DNA of 64,000 bases from JAFAZI01 sp035501255 (GTDB lineage Bacteria > Actinomycetota > Actinomycetes > JAFAQI01). A model generated the notes under the pieces. The model was not told where the DNA came from and made no database searches. It was given only the letters and a program-made list of their open reading frames with translations. The position numbers and the translations under genes were made by a program. How positions within the stretch are numbered: position 1 is the stretch's first letter; every line of letters begins with the position of its first letter. The DNA lies in the NCBI GenBank assembly GCA_035501255.1, contig DATJWM010000008.1:1-64000 (forward strand). Reading direction: 5' to 3'. Positions 1 through 8,779 of this stretch are shown here, in pieces.

Positions 1-566
1 TTGCGCGGACCCCGTCGGGCCGGATGCGTTGCTGGCCCGTGGTGGAAACAGTGCAGCGCGACGGCATCTGTGTCGAGGTGGTCGCGCCGGCCCCCCGGCT
101 CTCGACGTCGCTCGCGGCGCGGGCGGAGACGATCGCGACCACGATCGCAAGCGAGCTCGACGTCGTCGGGGTGCTGGCCGTCGAGCTGTTCGAGGTGCCG
201 GGCGGTCTGGTGGTCAACGAGCTCGCGATGCGACCGCACAACTGCGGCCACTGGTCGATCGAGGGTTCGACGACGAGCCAGTTCGAGCAGCACCTGCGGG
301 CGGTTCTCGACTGGCCGCTCGGTGACACCCGGCCGCGTGCCCGGACCACGGTGATGGTCAACCTGCTCGGGGGCGAGGACACCGATCTCGCGGTCTCGCT
401 TCCGGCGGCACTCGCGGCCTCGCCGACCGCGTCGATCCACCTCTACGGCAAGGCGGCCCGGCCGGGCCGCAAGCTGGGTCACGCGACGGCGCTGGGCGAG
501 GAGGTCGTGGAGACCCGCGACCGCGCCCGCCGCGCTGTCGCCGTCTTGCAAGGAGCGGGCGGATGA
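1..566 (+). CDS. purK: N5-carboxyaminoimidazole ribonucleotide synthase, C-terminal part (5' truncated by window)
   Basis: Only the C-terminal ~187 residues are present and the frame is open from base 3. PurK is the ATP-grasp enzyme that carboxylates AIR with bicarbonate and ATP to N5-CAIR in purine synthesis. Visible family features are the PVVETVQRDGIC strand, the ATP-grasp metal/substrate motif VNELAMRPHNCGHWSIEG, and the C-terminal segment with HLYGKAARPGRKLGH. The stop overlaps the ATG of purE (ATGA), so the two genes are very likely translationally coupled, as in many bacteria where PurK and PurE act in sequence. The identification is firm; the start lies outside the window. Confidence 0.95.
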   Translation, partial: ARTPSGRMRCWPVVETVQRDGICVEVVAPAPRLSTSLAARAETIATTIASELDVVGVLAVELFEVPGGLVVNELAMRPHNCGHWSIEGSTTSQFEQHLRAVLDWPLGDTRPRARTTVMVNLLGGEDTDLAVSLPAALAASPTASIHLYGKAARPGRKLGHATALGEEVVETRDRARRAVAVLQGAGG

Positions 567-1075
567 GCGCGGACGTCGCGGTGGTGATGGGCAGCGATTC
601 CGACTGGCCGACGATGGCGCCGGCGGCGCACGTGCTCACCGAGTTCGGGGTCGAGCACGAGGTCCGTGTCGTCTCCGCGCACCGCACCCCGCGGGAGATG
701 CTCGAGTTCGGATCGAGTGCGCACGATCGAGGGCTGCGAGTCATCATCGCGGGCGCCGGCGGAGCCGCGCACCTACCCGGAATGCTGGCGTCGGTCACGC
801 CCCTGCCGGTGATCGGGGTGCCCGTCCCGCTCTCTCATCTCGACGGGACCGATTCGTTGTTCTCGATCGTGCAGATGCCGGCCGGCGTTCCGGTCGCAAC
901 GGTCTCGATCGCCGGCGCCCGTAACGCCGGCCTGCTCGCGATCCGGATCCTCGGCGTTGCCGACGAGGCGCTGCGAATTGCGATGATGCAGTTCCAGGTC
1001 GAGCTCGCGGACGCCGCGCGCGGCAAGGACGCCGAGCTGCGCCAGCGGCTGGAGGACGCGGGGACGCAGCCGTGA
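563..1075 (+). CDS. purE: N5-carboxyaminoimidazole ribonucleotide mutase (class I PurE)
   Basis: 170 aa, the usual length of a class I PurE, which moves the carboxylate of N5-CAIR to give CAIR in de novo purine synthesis. The N-terminal substrate loop MGSDSDWPTM, the conserved VVSAHRTP with the catalytic His, and the glycine-rich IIAGAGGAAHLPGM segment are all present. The ATG lies inside the end of purK. The stop (1073-1075) overlaps the GTG start of the next gene, an isochorismate synthase, so purine and menaquinone genes appear joined in one transcript. That join is an inference from the overlap only. Confidence 0.96.
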   Translation: MSADVAVVMGSDSDWPTMAPAAHVLTEFGVEHEVRVVSAHRTPREMLEFGSSAHDRGLRVIIAGAGGAAHLPGMLASVTPLPVIGVPVPLSHLDGTDSLFSIVQMPAGVPVATVSIAGARNAGLLAIRILGVADEALRIAMMQFQVELADAARGKDAELRQRLEDAGTQP

Positions 1076-2313
1076 CCCGGCCCGCCGCGCACGCGGCCGG
1101 GGCGCCCGATGCGCTGGTCGCGTGGACGGTCGAAGTCGACGACCCCGGCGAGCTGCTGACCTGGTTGCCGGCCGGCCAGTCGTTCGCCTTCCTGCGCGGC
1201 GGCGACGGCATCGTGGGGTGGGGCGAGGCGCTGCGGCTCAACCCCGGTCCGGACCTCGCGGGTGCGGTCGAGGCGACTTTGCGGGCGATCACCGTGCGCG
1301 ACGACGTCGGCTTGCCGGGCAGCGCAGCGGTCGCGATCGCCTCGCTCGGCTTCACCCCGGACGACGCGTCGGTCGTCGTCGTACCGAAGGTGATCCTCGG
1401 CCGGCGGGAGGGGCGGTCCTGGCTCACCCTCGTCACCCCGCCCGGCGCGGTCGAGGTCCCGGCTCTGCGCCGGCGCCCGGTCGCCGCCGCCTCCTCCCCG
1501 CCGGGTGAGGTCTCGGCCGAGGTGCCCACCGAGCGCGAGTGGGCAGCGTCGGTGGTTACTGCGGTGGATGCGATTCGCGCCGGCGGGCTGGACAAGGTGG
1601 TGCTCGCGCGGGCGATCGACGTGACGGCCGCCTGCAATCTCGACCCGCGCGCCGTCGCCGCTCGGCTGGCCGAGCGTTTCCCTTCCTGCTTCACCTACCT
1701 CTGCGATGGCCTGGTCGGGGCCTCTCCGGAGCTGTTGATCCGCCGGCTCGGCCGGCATGCCGAATCGCTGGTGCTCGCCGGGACGGTCCGCCGCGGACGC
1801 AGCGCCGAGGAGGACGCCGATCTCGAGCGTGCGCTGCTCGCCTCGACCAAGGACGCCGTCGAGCACCGGCTTGCGTCCGAGTCGGTGCGCGACGTGCTCG
1901 ACCGGGTGGCCGCGGAGGCGGTCGCGGATCCGACGCCGACGCTGCTGCGGCTGGCCAACGTCACGCACCTCGCCACCCATCTCGAGGCCTGGCTTCCGCC
2001 GACTGCGCCGTCGGCGCTCGAGCTCGCGCAGTTGCTGCATCCGTCCGCAGCCGTCGGCGGCACGCCCCGCGATCGGGCGCTGGAGATGATCACGACGCTC
2101 GAAGCGGCGCCCAGGGGCCGCTACGCCGCACCCGTCGGATGGGTCGACGCGGGGGGTGACGGCGAGTTCGCGATCGCGCTTCGATGCGCGCAGCTCTCGG
2201 GGCGGGTGGCCCGGCTGTGGGCGGGGGCAGGGATCGTGGCCGATTCCGACGCCGAGGCAGAACTCGCGGAGACGACCGCGAAGTTCGACGCGGTCCTCGC
2301 TGCCCTGACCTGA
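1072..2313 (+). CDS. menF: isochorismate synthase
   Basis: 413 aa, GTG start overlapping the purE stop. It belongs to the chorismate-binding (MST) family. The C-terminal ~260 residues carry the conserved blocks: SPELLIRRLG, the LAGTVRRGRS strand, HLATHLEAWLP, LHPSAAVGGTP, and the end motif LWAGAGIVADSDAEAELAET with the metal-binding glutamates. It should convert chorismate to isochorismate. Its position directly opposite menD-menC-menA points to menaquinone rather than siderophore synthesis; an EntC/DhbC siderophore role is the alternative but no siderophore genes are nearby. It runs convergently to menD, with a short hairpin between them. Confidence 0.9.
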   Translation: MTRPAAHAAGAPDALVAWTVEVDDPGELLTWLPAGQSFAFLRGGDGIVGWGEALRLNPGPDLAGAVEATLRAITVRDDVGLPGSAAVAIASLGFTPDDASVVVVPKVILGRREGRSWLTLVTPPGAVEVPALRRRPVAAASSPPGEVSAEVPTEREWAASVVTAVDAIRAGGLDKVVLARAIDVTAACNLDPRAVAARLAERFPSCFTYLCDGLVGASPELLIRRLGRHAESLVLAGTVRRGRSAEEDADLERALLASTKDAVEHRLASESVRDVLDRVAAEAVADPTPTLLRLANVTHLATHLEAWLPPTAPSALELAQLLHPSAAVGGTPRDRALEMITTLEAAPRGRYAAPVGWVDAGGDGEFAIALRCAQLSGRVARLWAGAGIVADSDAEAELAETTAKFDAVLAALT

Positions 2314-2334
2314 CGGCGTACCGGCGTGACGCCG
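2314..2334. terminator. inverted repeat between convergent menF and menD
   Basis: CGGCGT at 2314-2319 pairs with ACGCCG at 2329-2334 around a 9-nt loop, immediately after the menF stop and 17 bp before the menD stop. A 6-bp GC stem without a U-run is weak, but its place in a 38-bp convergent gap suits a bidirectional terminator. Confidence 0.4.
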
Positions 2335-2351
2335 CTTCGAGAAGGCCAGCC

Positions 2352-4034
2352 TCAGCGGAGGCGGGCGTGGAGGGCGGCGTTGGCCGTCCGGTCGGTGCGG
2401 ACCTCCACGATGCGCAGACCGCCGGTCCCGTGGGTGGGCGGGAGCGTGCGGGCCAGCTCGTCCGGGTCCGTGACGAGCAGGTGCTCGACCTCATAGGCGC
2501 TGGCCAGTTTCGCGAACGACATCCCGTGCGGGGTGCCGAACAGTCGCTCGAACGCAGCGGGCTGCACCGCCGAACCCTGCGGCAACAGGGAGAAGATCCC
2601 GCCGCCGTCGTTGTTGATCACCACGATGGTGAGGTCGGGCCGGTCGTCCGACCCCGGCGTCAGGCCGTTGATGTCGTGCAGGAGCGAGAGGTCTCCACAC
2701 ACCGCGACCGTCGGACCCCGCTGCGCGCGGGCGATCGCGGTCCCGACTGCCGTGGACACGAAGCCGTCGATCCCGCTCACCCCTCGATTCGCGACGATCT
2801 CGATCCCGTCGCGCGGGTTCATGACCAGATCGAGGTCGCGGATCGGCATCGAGGAGGACACGACGAGCGTCGACCCCGGGGGAAGCCGGTCGACGACGTC
2901 GCGGACGACCCGCGGCTCGGTCAGGACGGTCTCGGCGTCGAGGATCGCGTCGAGCCGCTCGCCCGCACCCTCCGCCGCGGTCCGCCACCGGGCGGCCCAG
3001 TCGGGGGGAGCCGGCGCATGATCGATGCCGTTGAGGCTGCCCGGATAGACGGCCTCGGCGGTTCCAGCGACGTCCCAGTGCCCCCCGTCAGTCACCACGA
3101 CGTGCGGCACCGTCCCCAGCCACCCGATCAGCGTCCTCGACAGGCCGACCCGGCCGACGACGACGGCGAGGTCGGGGACATGCGCGGCGACGAACTTCGG
3201 GTCGGCCAGCAGGAGGTCGGTTGCGCGCAAGGCGAGCGTACCGCTGCGAGCGCCGCTGTGCGGTTCGGCGATCAACGGCCAGCGCAGCCGCTCGGCGAAC
3301 CGACGGGTGTCGTCCGGCCGCAGATCGCCGGGGTCGCCGGCGATGACCACGCCGCGCTCGGCGGCCGCGATCCGGGCCTGCAGTTCCGCAGGCGCATGCC
3401 GGGCCACCTCGCCGGTGGGGGAGGGGGGTCGCGATGCCCCGAGACCGAGGTCGTGCGGGAACCCGATACCGTCGCTCACCGCAATGAGCGGCTCGCGCAG
3501 CGGCAGGTTCAGGTGGACGGGTCCGCTCGGGTTGCCGGTCTCGCCTCGGCAGTGGGCGCACGCGACCGCGATGAGCTCGCGCCACTCATCGACGACTCCT
3601 GGCCGGGACTCGGGAGTCTGCACCGTCGGGGCCCACCGCACCGCGCCGCCGTACAGGCCCTCCTGCTCGACGGTCTGGTTGGCGCCGATTCCGTGCAGCT
3701 CCGGCGGGCGGTCCGCCGTGAGCACGAGCAGCGGAACCCGGGCCAGGTCGGCCTCGAGCACCGCGCCATGGAAGTACGTCGCGGCCGTGCCGGACGTGCA
3801 CAGGACGGGGACGACCTGCCGTCCGGCCTTGGCGATTCCCAACGCGAGGTACGCCGCAGACCGCTCGTCGATCCGGACGTGCACCGCGATATCCGGGTGC
3901 TCGAGCAGAGCGAGCGCGAGCGGCGTCGAGCGCGATCCCGGCGCGATGACCGCGTGGCGCACCCCGTCGCGGGCGAGTTCGTCGACCACGACGAGCGCGA
4001 ACGCCCGACCGGCGTTCTCCGCCTCAGCGCCCAC
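2352..4034 (-). CDS. menD: 2-succinyl-5-enolpyruvyl-6-hydroxy-3-cyclohexene-1-carboxylate synthase (SEPHCHC synthase)
   Basis: 560 aa. The start is taken as the GTG at 4034-4032, seven bases after an AGGAGG ribosome site; longer in-frame readings run into menC. MenD is a thiamine-diphosphate enzyme joining isochorismate and 2-oxoglutarate. Visible are the N-terminal APGSRSTPLA and IDERSAAY with the ThDP-activating Glu, GIGANQTVEQEG, and the C-terminal ThDP/Mg motif GDLSLLHDINGL followed by VVINNDGGGIFSLLPQ. The start lies 11 bases inside the end of menC, so menA, menC and menD form an overlapping minus-strand operon. Confidence 0.96.
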   Translation of the reverse strand: MGAEAENAGRAFALVVVDELARDGVRHAVIAPGSRSTPLALALLEHPDIAVHVRIDERSAAYLALGIAKAGRQVVPVLCTSGTAATYFHGAVLEADLARVPLLVLTADRPPELHGIGANQTVEQEGLYGGAVRWAPTVQTPESRPGVVDEWRELIAVACAHCRGETGNPSGPVHLNLPLREPLIAVSDGIGFPHDLGLGASRPPSPTGEVARHAPAELQARIAAAERGVVIAGDPGDLRPDDTRRFAERLRWPLIAEPHSGARSGTLALRATDLLLADPKFVAAHVPDLAVVVGRVGLSRTLIGWLGTVPHVVVTDGGHWDVAGTAEAVYPGSLNGIDHAPAPPDWAARWRTAAEGAGERLDAILDAETVLTEPRVVRDVVDRLPPGSTLVVSSSMPIRDLDLVMNPRDGIEIVANRGVSGIDGFVSTAVGTAIARAQRGPTVAVCGDLSLLHDINGLTPGSDDRPDLTIVVINNDGGGIFSLLPQGSAVQPAAFERLFGTPHGMSFAKLASAYEVEHLLVTDPDELARTLPPTHGTGGLRIVEVRTDRTANAALHARLR

Positions 4035-4968
4035 CGAGCACCTCCTGGGCGTCCCGTCGCCGCTGCTGCCAATGCCGCTCAACCTCGATCGGCGCGAGCG
4101 CGCCACCCAGCAGGTCGGGTTCCGGAGCGCGGGCCAGGACCGGAAGTGACCCGCGGTCCGGGACCAGCGACGCGGAGCACACATCGCCGTCGAGGAGCGG
4201 CACGGTCGCCAGACCGCATGCGTACGGCAGATCGTCGAGAGCACCCGCGAGGGCAAGGCCCGCCGCGATGCCGATGCTGGTCTCGATCGCACTCGAGACG
4301 ACCACCGGCAGGCCGCATCGTTCGGCGATCCGCAGGCAGGCGCGCACGCCACCGAGCGGTTGCACCTTGAGGACGACGATGTCGGCGGCCGAACGAACCG
4401 CGACCCGTTCGGGGTCGTCCGCCTTACGGATCGACTCGTCGGCCGCGAGCCGAACATCGACGCGACGCCGCAAGGCCGCCATGTCCTCCAGCGACGCGAC
4501 CGGTTGCTCGGCGTATTCGAGGTCGAACGCCGACAGTTCCCGCAGCGCCTTGGTCGCCTCGTCGAGGGTCCAGCCGGCGTTCGCGTCGACGCGTACGCGA
4601 CCGGTGCTCCCGAGCGCGTCGCGCACCGCCTCCACCCGCGCGAGGTCGTCGGTGAGGCTCTGCCCGGGTTCGGCGACCTTGACTTTCGCCGTCGCGCATC
4701 CCGATGCCGCGACCAGATCGTGGGCCTGCTGCGGCGCGATCGCCGGGACGGTGGTGTTGACCGCGACCCGGGACCGCCGCGGCGACGGCCAGCCGTCGTT
4801 GGCGGCTTCGAGCGCGGCCGCGAGCCAGCGCGCGCTCTCCGTCGCGTCGTACTCGGGGAACGGGGAGAACTCTCCCCAGCCCGACGGGCCGGAGATCAGC
4901 ATTCCCTGGCGCCGCTGTTGGCCGCGGAAGGGGATCCGCATCGCGAGGTCGTAGGTCGAGACCGTCAC
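4024..4968 (-). CDS. menC: o-succinylbenzoate synthase
   Basis: 314 aa, enolase superfamily (muconate-lactonizing subgroup). It dehydrates SHCHC to o-succinylbenzoate. The catalytic pattern is complete: KVKVAE (KxK lysines), RVDANAGW, EQP and ADES metal ligands, and VLKVQPLGG with the second lysine. The GTG start is part of a GTGA that contains the menA stop, and the C-terminus overlaps the menD start. The length is close to short actinobacterial MenC proteins (~320 aa). Function is firm from motifs and operon context. Confidence 0.95.
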   Translation of the reverse strand: MTVSTYDLAMRIPFRGQQRRQGMLISGPSGWGEFSPFPEYDATESARWLAAALEAANDGWPSPRRSRVAVNTTVPAIAPQQAHDLVAASGCATAKVKVAEPGQSLTDDLARVEAVRDALGSTGRVRVDANAGWTLDEATKALRELSAFDLEYAEQPVASLEDMAALRRRVDVRLAADESIRKADDPERVAVRSAADIVVLKVQPLGGVRACLRIAERCGLPVVVSSAIETSIGIAAGLALAGALDDLPYACGLATVPLLDGDVCSASLVPDRGSLPVLARAPEPDLLGGALAPIEVERHWQQRRRDAQEVLGGR

Positions 4969-5843
4969 CGCGCGGCGAGGAGCAGTCCGAGGGCGAGGAG
5001 GGCGGCGATCGCGAGCTCGAGCTTGCCGGTCCCCCCCAGGGCCGGGATCAAGGCTCGCCCGACGCCGCCGCCGCGCACCGCGCTCACCGGCTCACGAGCG
5101 AGCGGGACGGCGAGGATCGCGAGCACCGGCCAGGCCGATCGAGCGGCGAGCGGTTCACCGACGACCGCGAGAACGATCCCGGCACCGACGGCGAGGACGA
5201 ACAGTTGGCGGGTTCGGGCCTCGCCGATCCGTACCGCCAGGGTGCGCTTGCCGGCGATCGCGTCGGTTGGCACGTCGCGCAGGTTGTTGACGACGAGGAT
5301 CGCCACCGCGAGGACACCGGTCGCGACCGCACCCACCCACGCGGTCAACGGCATCGTGCGGTGCTGGACGTAGGAGGAGCCGAGCGTGGCGACCAGCCCG
5401 AAGAAGACGAAGACGAACACCTCACCCAGACCGCGAGAGGCGTACGGCCGCGGCCCGCCGCTGTAGCCGAGCAACGCGAGGAACATGCCGACGCCGACCA
5501 CCAGCAACCACCAGGAGACGAGGGCCGCGAGCAGGAAACCGGCGAGGGCCGCGACCCCCATCGCGACGCCGATGGCGACGCGCATCGCGCGCGGCGTGAC
5601 CAGGCCGCTCGCGACCGCTCGCCGCGGGCCGGCGCGCTGCACCGTATCGACCCCCCGTACGCCGTCGAAGTAGTCGTTGGCGAAGTTCACGGCGACCTGG
5701 ACCGAAAGCGCGACCACCACGACGAGGGCGAACCTGCCCCACAGGATGCCCGTCGACGCGACCCCCGCCGCTGTGCCGACGATGACCGGGGCGAGCGATG
5801 CCGGCAGCGTGCGAGGGCGCGCCGCCTCGACCCACACGTTCAC
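4965..5843 (-). CDS. menA: 1,4-dihydroxy-2-naphthoate polyprenyltransferase
   Basis: 292 aa UbiA-family integral membrane prenyltransferase with about eight or nine hydrophobic segments. It attaches the polyprenyl chain to DHNA. Both Asp-rich motifs are present: NFANDYFDGVRGVD near residue 55 and NNLRDVPTDAIAGKRTL near residue 190. GTG start. It is the first gene of the menA-menC-menD minus-strand unit and is divergent from menE, with 74 bp between them. Confidence 0.95.
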   Translation of the reverse strand: MNVWVEAARPRTLPASLAPVIVGTAAGVASTGILWGRFALVVVVALSVQVAVNFANDYFDGVRGVDTVQRAGPRRAVASGLVTPRAMRVAIGVAMGVAALAGFLLAALVSWWLLVVGVGMFLALLGYSGGPRPYASRGLGEVFVFVFFGLVATLGSSYVQHRTMPLTAWVGAVATGVLAVAILVVNNLRDVPTDAIAGKRTLAVRIGEARTRQLFVLAVGAGIVLAVVGEPLAARSAWPVLAILAVPLAREPVSAVRGGGVGRALIPALGGTGKLELAIAALLALGLLLAAR

Positions 5844-5902
5844 CCGGTCGTCTCCCTATCGTCTGCTTGGCCGTCCACTCGCCGTCCTCCCGCGACCGCC
5901 AC

Positions 5903-5908
5903 TACCGT
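5903..5908 (+). promoter_or_regulatory. -10 box of menE (leaderless-type)
   Basis: TACCGT lies 9 nt upstream of the menE ATG with no Shine-Dalgarno sequence between them. This matches the actinobacterial TANNNT -10 of leaderless transcripts. Confidence 0.5.
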
Positions 5909-5917
5909 CGTACAACG

Positions 5918-7081
5918 ATGCCAGCCCAGCACACCGGCCGACTCCGCACCCTCGCCTATCCGCCGGGTGAGGAGTTCATCGCCGCCTTCGACGAGGCCTG
6001 GGATCGCGGTGACGCCGTGCTGCCGCTCGATCCGGCCGCCCCGGCAGCAGTGCGCGACCGGCTGCTTGCTGCCGTACGGCCGGACGAGCCGCTCGAGCCG
6101 GATGTCGCGCTGGTGATCGCGACCTCGGGCTCAACCGGAGAGCCCAAGGGAGTGCTCCTCAGCCGCGACGCGGTGCACGCATCGGGAGAGGCCGCCTACG
6201 CGCGGATCGGACGGGACCCGAACGATCGGTGGGTGTCCTGCCTGCCGTGGCAGCACATCGGTGGCCTCCAGGTGATGCTGCGGGCCCGGATGTTCGGGTT
6301 GCCGCTCACGATCCTCGACCGGTTCGACGTCGATCGCTTTGCCGCGGTTGACGCGACTCTCGCCTCCATCGTGCCGACCCAACTCGCGCGGCTGCTCGAC
6401 GCGGGTGTCGACCTTTCCCGCTTCCGGGTGATCCTCGTCGGGGGTGCGGCCACCCCGGCCCCGTTGCTGGCGCGGGCCCTCGACGCCGGTGCCCCCATCG
6501 TCACGACGTACGGGATGAGCGAGACCTGCGGCGGGTGCGCGTACTCCGGCGTCCCGCTCGACGGGATCGACATCCGGCTCGGGCCCGGGGGGCGGATCGA
6601 GGTCCGTGGACCGACCGTCATGTCGGGTTACCGGCTGCGTCCCGATCTCAGCGAGCAGGCGTTGGTCGGTGGCTGGCTTCTGACCGCCGACATCGGCGCG
6701 TTCGGCCGAGACGGGCGACTCGACGTCCGCGGGCGAGTGGACGACGTCGTCATCAGCGGCGGTGAGAACGTCGTGACGACGCATGTCGCCGCTGTGCTGT
6801 CGGGTCATCCGGCGCTCGACGCGGTCGCGGTCACCGGCGTCGATGACCCCGAGTGGGGCCAGCGGGTGGTGGCGGTCGCCGTGGTGCGTCCGGGTCAGCC
6901 GACACCGACCCTGGCCGAGGTGCGCGAGTGGTGCGCGGACCGGCTGGATCCGCCGTCACGGCCGCGCGGCCTGGTGGTGGTGGCGAATGTTCCGATGCTC
7001 GGCTCCGGGAAGCCGGACCGGCAAGCGATCCGCCGCCTGGCCGAGCGGGCGGACCGGCCCGGTCAGGCGGCCGAGGCCTAG
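5918..7081 (+). CDS. menE: o-succinylbenzoate--CoA ligase
   Basis: 387 aa, the compact form of MenE usual in Actinobacteria. The ATG at 5918 is chosen because homology starts there and a -10-like TACCGT stands 9 nt before it. Adenylate-forming (ANL) motifs are in order: ATSGSTGEPKGVLLS (P-loop), LPWQHIGGLQ, TYGMSETCGG, LLTADIGAF, and RVDDVVISGGENV. The C-terminal GSGKPDRQA provides the adenylation lysine. It activates o-succinylbenzoate for MenB, which is not in this window. It is divergent from menA and convergent with the small gene at 7085. Confidence 0.93.
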   Translation: MPAQHTGRLRTLAYPPGEEFIAAFDEAWDRGDAVLPLDPAAPAAVRDRLLAAVRPDEPLEPDVALVIATSGSTGEPKGVLLSRDAVHASGEAAYARIGRDPNDRWVSCLPWQHIGGLQVMLRARMFGLPLTILDRFDVDRFAAVDATLASIVPTQLARLLDAGVDLSRFRVILVGGAATPAPLLARALDAGAPIVTTYGMSETCGGCAYSGVPLDGIDIRLGPGGRIEVRGPTVMSGYRLRPDLSEQALVGGWLLTADIGAFGRDGRLDVRGRVDDVVISGGENVVTTHVAAVLSGHPALDAVAVTGVDDPEWGQRVVAVAVVRPGQPTPTLAEVREWCADRLDPPSRPRGLVVVANVPMLGSGKPDRQAIRRLAERADRPGQAAEA

Positions 7082-7084
7082 CCC

Positions 7085-7261
7085 CTACGCCGATTCCGCC
7101 CGGAGCCAGTCCGCCGCGGCGAACTCCTCGGAGTAGACCTCCTCGGAGTGCATGGGTGTCGCCAGATCGAGCAGCAGCGTCAGCGGTACTCCCGCCTCCA
7201 ACAGTGACAGCGCCATGGCGGTGCCGTCGTGCACATCGGACGACCGAGTCTCCTTGGTCAT
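7085..7261 (-). CDS. small acidic protein of unknown function, 58 aa
   Basis: 58 aa, ATG at 7261 preceded by AAAGGAGAACGCG, a clear ribosome site. The protein has a hydrophobic centre (LLEAGVPLTLLLDLA) and an acidic C-terminus (SEEVYSEEFAAADW), with no Cys pair, signal peptide or recognised domain. It stands alone between convergent menE and the ugd gene downstream of its own 124-bp leader. That it is a real gene rests on the ribosome site, the coding-like composition and my recollection of similar short actinobacterial proteins. No function is proposed. Confidence 0.7.
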   Translation of the reverse strand: MTKETRSSDVHDGTAMALSLLEAGVPLTLLLDLATPMHSEEVYSEEFAAADWLRAESA

Positions 7262-7385
7262 CGCGTTCTCCTTTTGTCGCTTCCCCACGTAGTTCCTCGG
7301 CTCCATTCGGAGCAGTGGTAATCCGCCATTCGGGCTACTTCGACGGCGAACCCTGTCGACATATCCGACTTTTCGGGCAAGAGCC

Positions 7386-8708
7386 TCAGGGCCGTCCGAG
7401 GGCCCGGTAGTGCCAGCCCGCGTCCCGCCACCGTTGCGGGTCGAGCGCGTTGCGACCGTCGACGATGTTGCGGTGCGCGACCACGCCGTTGAGCACGGCG
7501 GGATCCATCTCGCGGAACTCCTGCCACTCGGTGAGGTGCAGCACAAGGTCGGCGTCGCCGGCGGCGGCAACTGCCGACGGTGCGTAGGTCAGATGGGGGT
7601 ACATCGTCCGGGCGTTGTCCATCGCCGCCGGGTCGTAGACGGTGACGAGCGCGCCCAACCGTTGGAGCCGGCTGGCGACGTCCAGGGCCGGCGAGTCACG
7701 GATGTCGTCGCTGTCGGGCTTGAACGCTGCCCCAAGAATCGCCACCCGGCGGTGACGGACGGAGTCGTCGAGGAGCTCGCGGGCGAGGTCGACCATGCGG
7801 GCGCGGCGGCGCAGGTTGATGGCGTCCACCTCGGTGAGAAACGACAGCGCCTGATCGACGCCGAGCTCCCCGGCGCGGGCCATGAATGCCCGGATGTCCT
7901 TGGGCAGGCAGCCGCCGCCGAAACCGAGCCCGGCATGCAGGAACCGGCCACCGATCCGCGTGTCGTGCGACAGCGCCTCGGAGAGCTTCTTCACGTCGGC
8001 GTGGGTGACCTCGCATACCTCGGCCATCGCGTTGATGAAGGAGATCTTGGTGGCCAGGAAGGCGTTGGCCGCGACCTTGACGAGCTGTGCGGTCGCGAGA
8101 TCGGTGACGACGAGCGGGGTGTCGGCCGCGAGCATCGGCGCGTAGACCGCGCGCATGATCTCCTCGCCGCGTGTGCTGGTGACGCCGATCACGAGGCGGT
8201 CCGGGTGCAGGGTGTCCTCGACCGCGAAACCTTCGCGGAGGAACTCGGGATTCCAGACCAGCTCGATCTCGTTGCCCGCGGGGGCTTCGTTGACGATCCG
8301 GTCCGCGATCCGCTCGGCAGTGCCCACCGGCACCGTCGACTTTCCGGCGAGCGTGCATGGCCGGGTGAGGAGCGGGAGCAACTCGTCGATGCAGCGATGG
8401 ACATAGCGAAGGTCTGCGGCGTACTCACCGGCCTTCTGCGGGGTCCCCACACAGAGGAAGTGCACGTCACCGAAGCCGGCCACCTCCGGGTAAGAGGTCG
8501 TGAAGCGCAGACGTCCCGACTCGATGTTCTTGCGGAGCAGCGGTTCGAGTCCCGGCTCGTAGAACGGGACCTCGCCGGCCGAAAGCCGCGCCACCTTCTC
8601 CGCGTCGACGTCGAGGCCGAGCACGTCGTATCCCAGCTCGGCCATGCACACCGCGTGGGTCGCGCCGAGATAGCCGGTCCCGAGCACAGTCATCCGTGGT
8701 GCAGGCAT
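7386..8708 (-). CDS. UDP-glucose 6-dehydrogenase family protein
   Basis: 440 aa from the ATG at 8708; MTVLG five residues later is an alternative start. It has an NAD-binding N-terminus with GTGYLGATHAVCMAELG, a central domain, and the catalytic-cysteine motif GFGGGCLPKDI. The C-terminal nucleotide-binding domain contains AFKPDSDDIRDSPAL. It oxidises a UDP-sugar twice to the uronic acid, with UDP-glucose the likeliest substrate; UDP-ManNAc dehydrogenases share the fold. UDP-glucuronate would feed envelope polysaccharides, fitting the glycosyltransferases nearby. It is divergent from the acyl-CoA dehydrogenase. Confidence 0.88.
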   Translation of the reverse strand: MPAPRMTVLGTGYLGATHAVCMAELGYDVLGLDVDAEKVARLSAGEVPFYEPGLEPLLRKNIESGRLRFTTSYPEVAGFGDVHFLCVGTPQKAGEYAADLRYVHRCIDELLPLLTRPCTLAGKSTVPVGTAERIADRIVNEAPAGNEIELVWNPEFLREGFAVEDTLHPDRLVIGVTSTRGEEIMRAVYAPMLAADTPLVVTDLATAQLVKVAANAFLATKISFINAMAEVCEVTHADVKKLSEALSHDTRIGGRFLHAGLGFGGGCLPKDIRAFMARAGELGVDQALSFLTEVDAINLRRRARMVDLARELLDDSVRHRRVAILGAAFKPDSDDIRDSPALDVASRLQRLGALVTVYDPAAMDNARTMYPHLTYAPSAVAAAGDADLVLHLTEWQEFREMDPAVLNGVVAHRNIVDGRNALDPQRWRDAGWHYRALGRP

Positions 8709-8767
8709 TGGAAAATCGTACGGCGGCGACGCCGCATCGACCCTTCCATCCCGGTTTCGCACCTCAT

Positions 8768-8773
8768 TACGAT
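8768..8773 (+). promoter_or_regulatory. -10 box of acyl-CoA dehydrogenase gene (leaderless-type)
   Basis: TACGAT ends 6 nt before the GTG start at 8780 and no ribosome site fits between. Confidence 0.5.
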
Positions 8774-8779
8774 GGCGCC

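Noticed and set aside
2184..4370. 728-codon open frame on the plus strand across menD and menC
   Set aside because: It runs antisense to two well-supported enzymes, has Arg/Gly-rich composition and no motif; typical of high-GC shadow frames.
8540..8560. GGTTCGAGTCC-like tRNA T-arm sequence
   Set aside because: It lies inside the UDP-glucose dehydrogenase gene and no acceptor, D or anticodon arms flank it.
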